Positions 9,840-17,900 of a stretch of DNA of 64,000 nucleotides are shown here, piece after piece. The DNA is from an uncultured Anderseniella sp. (GTDB lineage: Bacteria; Pseudomonadota; Alphaproteobacteria; Rhizobiales; Aestuariivirgaceae). How positions within the stretch are numbered: the first letter of the stretch is position 1; every line of letters begins with the position of its first letter. A program made the translations under genes and the position numbers. The stretch is taken from contig CANKYU010000004.1 in NCBI GenBank assembly GCA_947488295.1, forward strand, positions 124,001 through 188,000, given 5' to 3'. The notes below the pieces were generated by a model. That model was not told the DNA's origin. It saw nothing but the letters and a program-made list of their open reading frames with translations, and did no database searches.

Positions 9840-10163
9840 CTAGCTTGTCATTAAAGCACCAATACAGACAACCAGCACGATCCCGTTCATGAAACACCAT
9901 ACACCGGACAGGACGAAACCGGCCAGCATGCCACCCGCATAGCGCCAGCCGTCATCCATCATGCGGGTAGCGCTTCCTGCCAGTATCAGCGGTGCCGCCA
10001 GCATGATGGCCATGACCCGAAACGGCATCGACAGAACAGGCCCGCCTTCAAGCAGGCTTGCGAATGACGGCCTTGAATAACCCAGCCACAACCAGCCAGA
10101 ATGGACCAGCCCGGCCCCTGTCAATCCGACCGCCATAATTGCCAAAAATGTATCATATGTCAT
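9840..10163 (-). CDS. small integral membrane protein, unknown function
   Basis: A 107-residue protein starting at ATG 10163 (MTYDTFLAIM), with GGGGA eight bases upstream; the longer open frame to 10313 has no such site. It has three to four hydrophobic segments (FLAIMAVGLTGAGLVHSGWLW, PFRVMAIMLAAPLILA, GMLAGFVLSGVWCFMNGIVLV). The overall pattern is like small DUF6949-type rhizobial membrane proteins, but I cannot confirm the family. No neighbour suggests a role. Confidence 0.65.
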   Translation of the reverse strand: MTYDTFLAIMAVGLTGAGLVHSGWLWLGYSRPSFASLLEGGPVLSMPFRVMAIMLAAPLILAGSATRMMDDGWRYAGGMLAGFVLSGVWCFMNGIVLVVCIGALMTS

Positions 10164-10529
10164 CGTGGGACATCCCCATTCACCTTTATCCGGCACAGAA
10201 AAGACCAAAAATCTGCCGTTTTTCCCGGAAGAGCCGAAATGTGCGGCAAGTCTCATCCTGCTTGCACTCAAGGCTTGCAACAGGCATACCAACCCGGTAG
10301 GACGCAGCATCACTGGTGATTGGGGAGTGCGGGTATTGCGAACGGCGACTGCGCCAACAAACCAGGCGAGTGTGGTTCTGATTCAGTCGGAACCGTAATT
10401 CGCTTCAGGGCAGCATGGATTCAATTGAACCCGTAAAATTGCCCTGGCACTGTGAAAGCGATCAGCTCTATGGTTTTTGATTGAAGCAATCAGAAATCAT
10501 GCTGATCCAGTCAGCATCTGAAGGGCCCT
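10164..10529. other. 366-bp intergenic region with two small hairpins
   Basis: Divergent promoter region between the small membrane protein and the plus-strand gene at 10530. I find no gene with a ribosome site here. Two adjacent inverted repeats precede the downstream gene: TGATTG-AAG-CAATCA at 10478-10492 and ATGCTGA-TCCAG-TCAGCAT at 10499-10517. The second ends only four bases before the AAGGG ribosome site, so it could affect initiation. Neither has a T-run. Confidence 0.5.
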
Positions 10530-11270
10530 ATGAACAGGCATCGACGCAGCGCGTACAGCCACGGACCGCAGGAAAGGTCAATCGGCCGGATGATGATCGC
10601 GTTCATCGGCCTTGTTGTCGTCACCGCCGGTTTCATTATCGCCTGGCTGTTTCTGGCAGACCGCGATCTGCTGTTTGCGACCCCGCAACAGGTCGCCAAT
10701 CCGGATGCGGCCCCTGTTCTGGCACGTTATCGTTTCGACACCGCCGAACTGGTCGCGCCGACCCGCCTGGTCACCAGGGTCAATCGCCGAACTCTCGGTA
10801 GCATTGTTAAGCTCGATTTGCTGCTGCCGTGGCCGTATCAGCCCGGCAGTGTTCCGCGGCTCCCGGCGACTTCGCGGGAATTCAATGACTGGATCATCCT
10901 GACGTTTGAAACATCCACGCGGGATGAACTGACACCTGTGGAACGCTACGGCGAGATCTACCCGGTTTATTTTGACGGCGAACCGGAACAGGTTGACGGC
11001 AATCTGTTGCGTTACAAGTTCAAGGAAACATCGCCATATGCGGATCTGACACTGTTTGTCGCGACCGTGGAGGGCCGCCATATCGTACATCGCTGCGACC
11101 GCAAGCCTTCAGTGCTCGGCCCGATCCTGTGCGAACGCACCTTGTCGCTGGCCAATAACATGAAGCTCAGGGTCAGGTTCTCCCGAAGCCACCTGGAAAA
11201 CTGGGCGCAGATCGAGCGCAATGTCCGACTTGCGCTGGCCAATATGTTCAGAACGCTTCAGCCGGGCTAG
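10530..11270 (+). CDS. membrane-anchored protein of unknown function
   Basis: A 246-residue protein with one N-terminal transmembrane segment (about residues 21-43, MMIAFIGLVVVTAGFIIAWLF) after a basic cytoplasmic tail, and a periplasmic domain of about 200 residues, consistent with a type II anchor. I do not recognise the family. Conserved-looking stretches are LGSIVKLDLLLPWPY, NDWIILTFE and an HRCDRK...CERTLSL cysteine pair. The ribosome site AAGGG is close upstream. Its TAG stop codon is contributed by the repeat element that begins at 11267. Confidence 0.75.
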   Translation: MNRHRRSAYSHGPQERSIGRMMIAFIGLVVVTAGFIIAWLFLADRDLLFATPQQVANPDAAPVLARYRFDTAELVAPTRLVTRVNRRTLGSIVKLDLLLPWPYQPGSVPRLPATSREFNDWIILTFETSTRDELTPVERYGEIYPVYFDGEPEQVDGNLLRYKFKETSPYADLTLFVATVEGRHIVHRCDRKPSVLGPILCERTLSLANNMKLRVRFSRSHLENWAQIERNVRLALANMFRTLQPG

Positions 11271-11534
11271 AGCCTTTTACACTTAAATAGAAGCGTTTGA
11301 TGTCACCAAATCAGTTCACTCGGCTAGGCGAAAAGCGAAGCGCGATGTGGCGCATCGTGCAAACTTTTCAACGACGCCGATGGACTGATTTGGTCCACCG
11401 AAGGCCGGTTTTCTGCGCTCGCTGGACAGCGTTATGTCTCCCTTGTGGTCAACCAGACCACAGCGAGAGCCATGCCTTGCCAGCAAACGCAGAAAATCGG
11501 TCAAGCGATTCTATTTAAGTGTAAAAGGCTCTAG
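11267..11534 (+). repeat. structured repeat element, copy 1 (MITE-like, TIR ends CTAGAGCC/GGCTCTAG)
   Basis: A 268-bp non-coding element bounded by inverted arms 11267-11300 and 11501-11534 that pair over 34 positions with one mismatch and one wobble. Inside, CCAAATCAGT pairs with ACTGATTTGG, GAAAAG with CTTTTC, GCGCGATG with CATCGTGC, a CCGG...GCTGG arm with CCAGC...TCGG, and GTGGTC with GACCAC. Copy 2 lies at 16415-16681 in the same orientation. The ends read CTAG, consistent with a duplicated TA target as used by IS630/mariner-type elements. It lies between convergent genes and its 5' TAG is the stop codon of the upstream gene. Confidence 0.9.
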
Positions 11535-11545
11535 GGCCAGACATG

Positions 11546-11758
11546 CTATTGCAGATCAAAATCGAGAATTGCCATCTGGAAGTTGTATGACAGATCATCA
11601 GGGTCTTCGTCATCGCGGTAGATCACGCCGATGAATTCATCGCCAATATAAACTTCGCCGGAATCGTCTTTCTGCGGGCGCTTGCGCACATGAACCGAAG
11701 AGTTATCAAAGGTTTTCTGCAGGAACCGTGTCAGCTTTGAAATTTCGTCCGGTGTCAT
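11546..11758 (-). CDS. DUF3126 family protein
   Basis: A 70-residue protein starting at ATG 11758 (MTPDEISKLTRF), with GAGG five bases upstream; the longer open frame to 11827 is not supported. It matches the small alphaproteobacterial DUF3126 family through DDSGEVYIGDEFIGVIYRD and SYNFQMAILDFDL. Its function is unknown. It follows cysE on the same strand, an arrangement common in Hyphomicrobiales, and copy 1 of the repeat starts 12 bp past its stop. Confidence 0.85.
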   Translation of the reverse strand: MTPDEISKLTRFLQKTFDNSSVHVRKRPQKDDSGEVYIGDEFIGVIYRDDEDPDDLSYNFQMAILDFDLQ

Positions 11759-11918
11759 GTTGGCCTCGTGGAGCGTCATACAAAATGTGCACACCGGGCA
11801 CGCTGCAAACCAGACAGCTGCCCGCATGTGATGTCACGGTTTAACCGCGTTCACACCATTCGAACAACCCCCAACATGGCAATCGGGGTGTTTTTCCAGG
11901 CAGAAGCGGAGTGTTTTT

Positions 11919-12752
11919 CTAGGCAGACTTGCCGGGATCGGAAACCGTTATGCTGTGGTCCATGCGACGGGCAGGCTCTTCACACCCGGCATAACCGACG
12001 ACCTTTGCCGGTACGCCGGCAACCGTGCGATTTGGCGGCACGTCATTCAACACAACAGACCCGGCCGCAACACGCGAGCAGTGACCAATCTCGATGTTCC
12101 CGAGAATTGACGCCCCCGCCCCGATCAGGCAACCATGGCGTACCTTGGGATGCCGGTCACCGTGTGTCTTGCCAGTACCACCCAGGGTTACCGAGTGCAG
12201 CAGGGAGACATTGTCCTCGACCACAGCGGTTGCCCCGATAACGATTGAATGGGCATGGTCGATCATGATGCCGCGCCCGATCAGCGATGTCGGGTGAAGG
12301 TCAGTACCGAAAATCATCGAAGACCGGCTTTGCAGATAGTAGGCGAAGTCCTTGCGGCCCATCTTGAACAGCCTGTGCGCCATCCGGTAGGTCTGCAGCG
12401 CCTGGAAGCCCTTGAAATACAACAATGGCTCAATATACCGGTCACATGCCGGATCGCGATCAAACACGGCCAGAAGGTCGGCCCGCGCGGCCGCTCCGAT
12501 GTCCGGGTCGGCATCCAGCGCATCTTCAAAACCCTGCACGATAAGCTCAGCCCCGATATCGGCATTGCCGAGCCGTTGTGCGAGACGGTGACAAAGCGCT
12601 TCTTCGAAACTCGACGGGTTCAGGACCGAAGTGAACAGAAAACCGCCGAGGCTGGTGTCGGCGCGTGTCGCTGCTTCAGCTTCTTCGCGAATTCGGGTCC
12701 AGACGGGATCAACTGTGGTGAGTTTTGCAGTTGCGGATTTCAAAGTTGCCAT
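11919..12752 (-). CDS. cysE: serine O-acetyltransferase
   Basis: Makes O-acetylserine from serine and acetyl-CoA, the first step of cysteine synthesis. The 277-residue protein has the helical N-terminal domain (about 1-150) and the left-handed beta-helix (about 150-245), with the catalytic-type stretch GIMIDHAHSIVIG and SVTLGGTGKTHGDRHPK, then the hexapeptide coil IGAGASILGNIEIG. GGAGG lies eight bases before the ATG. DUF3126 follows 160 bp downstream. Confidence 0.95.
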   Translation of the reverse strand: MATLKSATAKLTTVDPVWTRIREEAEAATRADTSLGGFLFTSVLNPSSFEEALCHRLAQRLGNADIGAELIVQGFEDALDADPDIGAAARADLLAVFDRDPACDRYIEPLLYFKGFQALQTYRMAHRLFKMGRKDFAYYLQSRSSMIFGTDLHPTSLIGRGIMIDHAHSIVIGATAVVEDNVSLLHSVTLGGTGKTHGDRHPKVRHGCLIGAGASILGNIEIGHCSRVAAGSVVLNDVPPNRTVAGVPAKVVGYAGCEEPARRMDHSITVSDPGKSA

Positions 12753-12831
12753 GTGAACAGCCTCCGGTCACACCGTGTGCGGGCATTATAGCCGATCTGG
12801 TGTTGGCTTCATTACTTAGTACGCAAAAGTG

Positions 12832-13713
12832 TCAACGCCAAGTCTGGTCGGCAAAAAATGTCAGCAAGGCATCGGTGAAGACATCATTGCGATCACCGGC
12901 CACCATGTGACGCGCACCGGCAATATCTGCAAATTCCGCATGCGGTACAGCCTCGATAAAGGCGTCCACTTCACCTTGGCCGACCAGTTCGCTTTCACGC
13001 CCGCGAACCAGTAAAACCGGGATTTTCAAGCGTCTGGCGGCTTCGAATCCCTGCACTTCAACATCTTTGGCGTGGTTATCGGCATCTGCCCGCGACGAAA
13101 TGAACTTTGGGTCCCAGTGCCAGCGCAACCGGCCGTCATCGCCCTGCCTTAGGTTTTTTGACAGACCGGAAAGGTCGGTTGGACGAGGCCGGTGCGGAAG
13201 ATAGGCGGATATGGCGTCTGCCGCCTCCTCAACACTGGCAAAGCCTTCCCGGGAGTGCTCCGACATGAACCCGATTATGCGGCGAACTCCGTCGACCTTC
13301 ATCTTTGGCGTAATATCCACCAGCACGAGTGCGGCAAACGTGCTCTCGTCTGCGTCCTGACCGGCCGCAAACAACCCGGCAAGCCCCCCGAGGGATGCCC
13401 CGACAATGGCCGGCTTAAACCCGGTTCGGTCCCTGATCTGGGCTGCCGCACAGGCCATATCACCGGCAAAGGAATTAAAGTCATAGGCAGAACTTTCAAC
13501 CCAGTCGCTGTCGCCATGCCCGCGCTGATCCATGGTCACGGCGCTAATGCCCTGGGCTGCCAGCGCACGTGCGGTCCCGCCCCAGGAGTGCCTGGTCTGG
13601 CCGCCACCGTGTGCCAGCAACACCAGCCCGCGCGGGCTTTCCGCGCCAAACAGGTCCGCCACCAGCCGGTTGCCCTCGGACCCGGTGAATTCGATACGTT
13701 GTCCGGCTGTCAT
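12832..13713 (-). CDS. alpha/beta hydrolase (first of a tandem pair)
   Basis: A 293-residue cytosolic alpha/beta hydrolase. The nucleophile is Ser107 in GASLGG, with an oxyanion HGGG near residues 35-38, an acid in the region of VRGRESELV, and the catalytic His in AGARHMV near residue 270. The substrate is unknown. The gene starts within the last four bases of the upstream hydrolase (ATGA overlap), so the two are translationally coupled and transcribed together. Confidence 0.85.
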   Translation of the reverse strand: MTAGQRIEFTGSEGNRLVADLFGAESPRGLVLLAHGGGQTRHSWGGTARALAAQGISAVTMDQRGHGDSDWVESSAYDFNSFAGDMACAAAQIRDRTGFKPAIVGASLGGLAGLFAAGQDADESTFAALVLVDITPKMKVDGVRRIIGFMSEHSREGFASVEEAADAISAYLPHRPRPTDLSGLSKNLRQGDDGRLRWHWDPKFISSRADADNHAKDVEVQGFEAARRLKIPVLLVRGRESELVGQGEVDAFIEAVPHAEFADIAGARHMVAGDRNDVFTDALLTFFADQTWR

Positions 13714-14450
13714 GGCCGCCTGTCCAGGAAGTCCAGCACCGAAAGCTTGTATGTCTTGTCGCCCACCGCCTTCATGTGGTCCTTGCCGGGCAGCACGATA
13801 CCTTCGGCGAACGGGATCGCCTCCACCAGGGTGTTGACCGAGCCGGCAAGTTCGTCCTCGTCACCGGCAACGACCAGGGTTGGAACCTTGATCTGCGCCA
13901 GTTCATCTTCGCTGATCAAGGTTCTTTGCGATGCCATGCAGGCTGCCAACGCCTCAAGATCCGAGCCTGTCTGTTCAGCAAATGCCCTGAACGCCTTGCC
14001 CTGGACCCCACGTGCTTCGGCCAGCGATGTCGCCTGCAGGGCAGCAACAATCTCTTCGGCTCCGATAACGCCATTTATCATGTTGCCGGCCAGGCCACCC
14101 AGGACCAGTGAGCGCACCTGATCACCATGATGAATGCCCAGCAGAGCAGTAAGACGGGCGCCCATGGAATATCCCATCACGTCCACTCTTTCGTGGCCGA
14201 GATGTGATATCAACCGGCTTGAGTCGCGGGCCATTTCGGGAGAGGTGTAGCGCACCGGGTCATGCGGCTTGTCGCTGTCGCCATGCCCGCGATTGTCAAT
14301 TGCGATGACTTGCCGTCCCGCCTTGGCCAGAAGGTCGATCCAGCCTGTTGACTGCCAGTTGACCCGCACATTGGAGGCAAATCCGTGGATCAGCAATATC
14401 GGTTCACCTTCACCGTGCACCTCATAGGCAATATTGACGTTGTCCGACAT
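13710..14450 (-). CDS. alpha/beta hydrolase (second of a tandem pair)
   Basis: A 246-residue hydrolase starting at ATG 14450 (MSDNVNIAYEVHG); the frame is open further upstream but without support. Ser95 lies in GYSMGA, the acid in VVAGDEDELAG and the His in GKDHMKAV. The fold is like esterases and haloperoxidase-type hydrolases; the reaction cannot be assigned. It is divergent from the zf-CHCC gene, with about 150 bp between starts. Confidence 0.85.
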   Translation of the reverse strand: MSDNVNIAYEVHGEGEPILLIHGFASNVRVNWQSTGWIDLLAKAGRQVIAIDNRGHGDSDKPHDPVRYTSPEMARDSSRLISHLGHERVDVMGYSMGARLTALLGIHHGDQVRSLVLGGLAGNMINGVIGAEEIVAALQATSLAEARGVQGKAFRAFAEQTGSDLEALAACMASQRTLISEDELAQIKVPTLVVAGDEDELAGSVNTLVEAIPFAEGIVLPGKDHMKAVGDKTYKLSVLDFLDRRP

Positions 14451-14604
14451 GAAATTTGGCAAAGACTTCTGGCTCCGGTTGGCGTTACGGGCTTGGCCCA
14501 ACACCCCAATTTATGCTATCGCCGCTGTAACAGCTATAACCAAACGCAGTTCCATCAACACAAGAAATTCCGTGAACCGCACAAATCCCGAGGCAGGCAG
14601 ATAC

Positions 14605-14841
14605 ATGGCGACCACCGGCACACCGAAATTCCACAACGACATGGGCGTTTCCGTCATAGAGATCGGCGCTCGTGAGTTTCAGTGCACAGGTGCCAATGCG
14701 CCGTTTGATCACCCACATGTGTTTCTGGACATGGGAGACGACACAGAGATCGTCTGCCCGTACTGCTCGACCCTGTATCGCTATTCAGCCGAACTGAAGG
14801 CCGGTGAAGCCACACCGCCGGAAGCTGTTTTCCACGATTGA
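14605..14841 (+). CDS. zinc-finger (zf-CHCC) domain protein
   Basis: A 78-residue protein with a CHCC zinc finger: Cys27, a histidine at 36 or 38 (FDHPHVF), then Cys51 and Cys54 in CPYCSTLYR. This is the bacterial counterpart of the C-terminal domain of the mitochondrial complex I subunit NDUFS6, widespread in alphaproteobacteria; a complex I role here is inference from the family. I start at ATG 14605; the open frame extends to 14434 but the ribosome site GGCAG and the family length favour 14605. Confidence 0.88.
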   Translation: MATTGTPKFHNDMGVSVIEIGAREFQCTGANAPFDHPHVFLDMGDDTEIVCPYCSTLYRYSAELKAGEATPPEAVFHD

Positions 14842-15177
14842 AGCAGTTCGGGCTCCAGGTGACACACGACCAGGCACTTTATTGCAAGCCGGGGTCCGGG
14901 CCACAGTGCGCTCGCGCGCCCAGCCTCGGAAACCGGAAATACGGGTAACTGAAAAAGCAACGGCAGCGTTGGCCCCTCAACCAACGCTGCCGTCATGCGT
15001 ACTTCGCTTCTTTCGTCAGCGGGACTGCCCTTACCCCTCAGAAAGGACGATCAGCTCAGCGAAGTCGTCTCAGACATTTTTCAATGCTGGACTGAACGCT
15101 GAAGTCAGTGTCTCATTGCGGCGCGAAGAATACAATTTGAATTGAATTTTACAGTGAATGGCAAGTTAACATTGACC
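14842..15177. other. 336-bp intergenic region containing an orphan minus-strand terminator
   Basis: There is no protein gene that I can support between the zf-CHCC and GNAT genes. The only clear structure is the long hairpin at 14952-14993. To its right the minus strand has only very short frames (for example an 8-codon ATG...TGA), so any minus transcript would be a small RNA or a micro-ORF. Confidence 0.5.
14952..14993 (-). terminator. strong hairpin, oriented as a minus-strand terminator
   Basis: A perfect 13-bp stem, ACGGCAGCGTTGG with CCAACGCTGCCGT around an 8-base loop. Read on the minus strand it is followed by TTGCTTTTTC; on the plus strand there is no T-run. There is no annotated minus-strand gene upstream of it. 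Confidence 0.65.
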
Positions 15178-15663
15178 ATGTCGACAGTACCGGAAATCCG
15201 TGACTACAAGGACGAAGATGAGGCGCATCTGATCGAGCTGATACGGCAGCTGCAAAGCCATGAAACGGCTTACTATGACCGAATGATTCCGCCGGACGAG
15301 ATCGCAGGCTGGTATGTGGACGGCATCAGGAGGGATTGCCGGGACTATGCCGGGCACATCCGGCTTGCCTGGCTGGCTGACGCACCGCTGGGCTATTGCG
15401 CCATCATGACAAGGGTTCCAAATGAAGAAGTCGACGAGCGCACTTTCGACTACGCCTTTGTAAGCGAGATAGTCATCGCAAAATCAGCTCGCGGTCAGGG
15501 CATTGGCAAGGCATTGCTGCGCGATGCGGAAGCTCTTGCGCGTGCAGCGAATGCGAAATGGCTGCGCATCAACGTGCTGGCGAAAAACACCGTCGCACGT
15601 GATATCTATGATCGCTTCGGGTTTGAGGAGCATGTTGTCACTATGGAGAAACCACTCAAATGA
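15178..15663 (+). CDS. GNAT family N-acetyltransferase
   Basis: A 161-residue acetyltransferase starting at ATG 15178. The acetyl-CoA loop is seen in SARGQGIGKALLRDAE, followed by the conserved WLRINVLAKNTVARDIYDRFGF typical of GNAT C-terminal halves. The substrate is unknown. Its last four bases overlap the start of the SDR gene (ATGA), so the two are coupled. The open frame extends upstream to a TTG at 15142 without a ribosome site. Confidence 0.88.
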   Translation: MSTVPEIRDYKDEDEAHLIELIRQLQSHETAYYDRMIPPDEIAGWYVDGIRRDCRDYAGHIRLAWLADAPLGYCAIMTRVPNEEVDERTFDYAFVSEIVIAKSARGQGIGKALLRDAEALARAANAKWLRINVLAKNTVARDIYDRFGFEEHVVTMEKPLK

Positions 15664-16418
15664 GAATGAAGAACAAGACCGTGATCGTCACAGGTGGTGC
15701 CTCCGGTTTCGGAGAAGGCATGATCCGGCGATTTGCCGAAGAAGGGGCAAACACCGTTATCGCCGACATAAACGATGAGGCCGGCGAGGCTCTGGCCAGG
15801 GAGGTGTCCGGCATGGGAACACCTTGCGTCTACACTCATTGTGATGTGACGGATTCCGGTTACGTCCAGAACCTGATCACATCGACACTTGACCAGTTCA
15901 AGACCATAGACGTGATGATCAACAATGCCGGTATGCCGCAGACCAACCAGCCCATGCTGGATGTGGATGAAGACACGTTTCAACGCATCTTCGACGTCAA
16001 CGTGAAGTCGATTTTCCTGGCGGCCAGAGCAGTTGTGCCGGCCATGCGCGAGCAGGGTTCGGGTTCGATCATCAATACCGCCTCGAGTGCGGCCCTGCGC
16101 CCGCGCCCGGGACTGGTCTGGTACAATGCGTCCAAAGGTGCCGTTACGACCATGACCAAAGCCATGGCCATTGAACTGGCACCTGATCAGATCCGCGTCA
16201 ACGCGTTGTGCCCGGTGGCTGGCGAAACGCCGATGCTGGGGGCATTCCTGGGCGGCGAGGTCACCAATGAAATGCACTCCGCGTTTGTTTCCACCGTCCC
16301 CATGGGCCGGCTGTCCACGCCGCGTGACATGGCCAATGCAGCTCTGTTTTTCGCATCCGACGAGAGCACATTCATCACTGGTGTGTGCATGGAAGTCGAT
16401 GGCGGGCGCTGTATCTAG
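15660..16418 (+). CDS. short-chain dehydrogenase/reductase
   Basis: A 252-residue classical SDR. The nucleotide-binding loop is TGGASGFGEG (about residues 11-20), NNAG is at about 89-92, the catalytic Ser is in NTASSAAL, and the Tyr/Lys pair is in WYNASKGA. The C-terminal VDGGRCI is the normal end of the family, so the protein is complete even though its TAG stop codon is formed by the first bases of repeat copy 2. The likely activity is NAD(P)-dependent alcohol/ketone oxidoreduction; the substrate is unknown. Confidence 0.9.
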   Translation: MRMKNKTVIVTGGASGFGEGMIRRFAEEGANTVIADINDEAGEALAREVSGMGTPCVYTHCDVTDSGYVQNLITSTLDQFKTIDVMINNAGMPQTNQPMLDVDEDTFQRIFDVNVKSIFLAARAVVPAMREQGSGSIINTASSAALRPRPGLVWYNASKGAVTTMTKAMAIELAPDQIRVNALCPVAGETPMLGAFLGGEVTNEMHSAFVSTVPMGRLSTPRDMANAALFFASDESTFITGVCMEVDGGRCI

Positions 16419-16681
16419 AGCCTTTTCTACTTAGGCAGAAGTATTTGATGGTGCTAAATCAGTTCAGTCGGCTAGGCGCAAAGCGAAGCGCGATGTGGTG
16501 CATCGGGCAAGCTTTGCAACGACGCCGATGGACTGATTTGGCCCACCGAAGGCCGGCCTTTGCGCCCGCTGGACTGCGTTACGTCTCCCTTGTGGTCAAC
16601 CAGACCAAGGCGGGAGCCGTGCCTTGCCAGCGACCGCAAAAAACCGGTCAAATGTTTCTGCCTAAGTAGAAAAGGCTCTAG
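16415..16681 (+). repeat. structured repeat element, copy 2 (MITE-like)
   Basis: A 267-bp copy of the element at 11267-11534, same orientation. The terminal arms 16415-16448 and 16648-16681 pair over all 34 positions (two wobbles). Against copy 1, six positions of the terminal stem show compensatory double changes (for example A-T to C-G and three neighbouring pairs to G-C, G-C and C-G), and the inner GAAAAG/CTTTTC pair becomes GCAAAG/CTTTGC. The left end gives the SDR stop codon. The right end carries AAAAGG, eight bases before the ATG of the next gene. Confidence 0.9.
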
Positions 16682-16683
16682 CC

Positions 16684-17898
16684 ATGAAAAGACCGCAGCG
16701 CATCAGTCTCAGATCAGCCCGCCGTCTGGCACTGACGGCGCAAGGCTTCTCCGGTGCTGAGCCTGCACCCGGCAAGACCACCCGATGGCAGGCCCTGTCG
16801 AAGGTCATCGACAATCTGAACCTGTTGCAGATCGACAGCGTGAACGTACTGTCTCGTTCGCATTATCTGCCCTTGTTCTCGCGTCTCGGCAGTTACGACA
16901 AGGCTGTCCTGGACAAACACACACTGGCTGCGAAAAACCGGCGGTGTTTCGAATACTGGGCGCATGAAGCATCCATACTGCCGTATCGCTACCAGCCGTT
17001 GCTGCGCTGGCGCATGGACGATGCGCGCAACGGTACCGGCATCTACAGGGGGCTGGTGGAGTTTGCCCGCAACAAGCAGCAGGTTATCGCCAATACGCTT
17101 GAGAAGGTTCGCGCCGAGGGCCCCTTGCGCCCGCGCGACTTTGGCCAGCCGGCGGTCCGGTCCGGCGAATGGTGGGGCTGGAACGACCACAAGACGGCAC
17201 TGGAATATCTGTTCTGGACCGGAGAAGTGACCACGGCCAGTCGCGACGGTTTCGAAAGGTTGTATGATGTGCCTGAACGGGTACTGCCTGCAGACACTCA
17301 TGCCACGCCGTCGCCTGAGCGTGCAGATGCCATTCGCGAGCTGGCCCGCCACTCCGCCCGCGCACTGGGCATTTCTACCGAGACCGACATCAGGGACTAT
17401 TTTCGCCTGCCCCTGGCAGATACCCGCCGGGCAGTTGCCGAGCTGGCTGAAAGCGGTGAACTGCACATGGTCGAGGTCAAAGGCTGGAGCAAACCGGGCT
17501 ACATCTGGCATGCGGCGAAATCTGCCCGCTCGTTTGAGCGCGCAACTGTGTTGTCCCCATTTGACCCGCTGGTATGGAATCGCGATCGCGCGGAACGACT
17601 GTTCGGTTTTCGCTATCGCATAGAAATCTACACGCCCGCGCCAAAACGGCAGTTCGGCTACTACGTGCTGCCGGTTTTGATCGGCGAACAGCTGGCAGGC
17701 AGGTTGTGCATGAAGGCTGACCGGCAGGCCGGCACACTACGCATCAACGCAGCCTGGCACGAAGATGGTGTGGATGCAGGCAGTGCATCGCATGCCATCG
17801 CCCCTGCTCTTCACAATATGAGCCAGTGGCTTGATCTTGAGCGCGTCGAGCTTTCCGGACGGGGCAATATGGCAACGGCACTCAAGGGCGCGCTCTGA
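16684..17898 (+). CDS. winged-helix DNA glycosylase, YcaQ/AlkX (HTH_42) family
   Basis: A 404-residue protein of the YcaQ family, which unhooks interstrand DNA crosslinks and removes bulky alkylated bases. The catalytic Q-x-D motif is visible as QID at residues 49-51 in LLQIDSVNVLSRSHY, followed by the family stretch YWAHEASILP. The C-terminal winged-helix region has FERATVLSPFDPLVWNRDRAE. The ATG lies three bases after repeat copy 2, and the only good ribosome site (AAAAGG) is inside the repeat, so the element has probably replaced the original leader. Confidence 0.87.
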   Translation: MKRPQRISLRSARRLALTAQGFSGAEPAPGKTTRWQALSKVIDNLNLLQIDSVNVLSRSHYLPLFSRLGSYDKAVLDKHTLAAKNRRCFEYWAHEASILPYRYQPLLRWRMDDARNGTGIYRGLVEFARNKQQVIANTLEKVRAEGPLRPRDFGQPAVRSGEWWGWNDHKTALEYLFWTGEVTTASRDGFERLYDVPERVLPADTHATPSPERADAIRELARHSARALGISTETDIRDYFRLPLADTRRAVAELAESGELHMVEVKGWSKPGYIWHAAKSARSFERATVLSPFDPLVWNRDRAERLFGFRYRIEIYTPAPKRQFGYYVLPVLIGEQLAGRLCMKADRQAGTLRINAAWHEDGVDAGSASHAIAPALHNMSQWLDLERVELSGRGNMATALKGAL

Positions 17899-17900
17899 AT

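Noticed and set aside
11297..11518. Open frame inside repeat copy 1 (and its counterpart near 16385-16669 in copy 2)
   Set aside because: The two translations look alike only because the DNA repeats. Changes between copies follow base-pairing, not codon position, and neither frame has a ribosome site.
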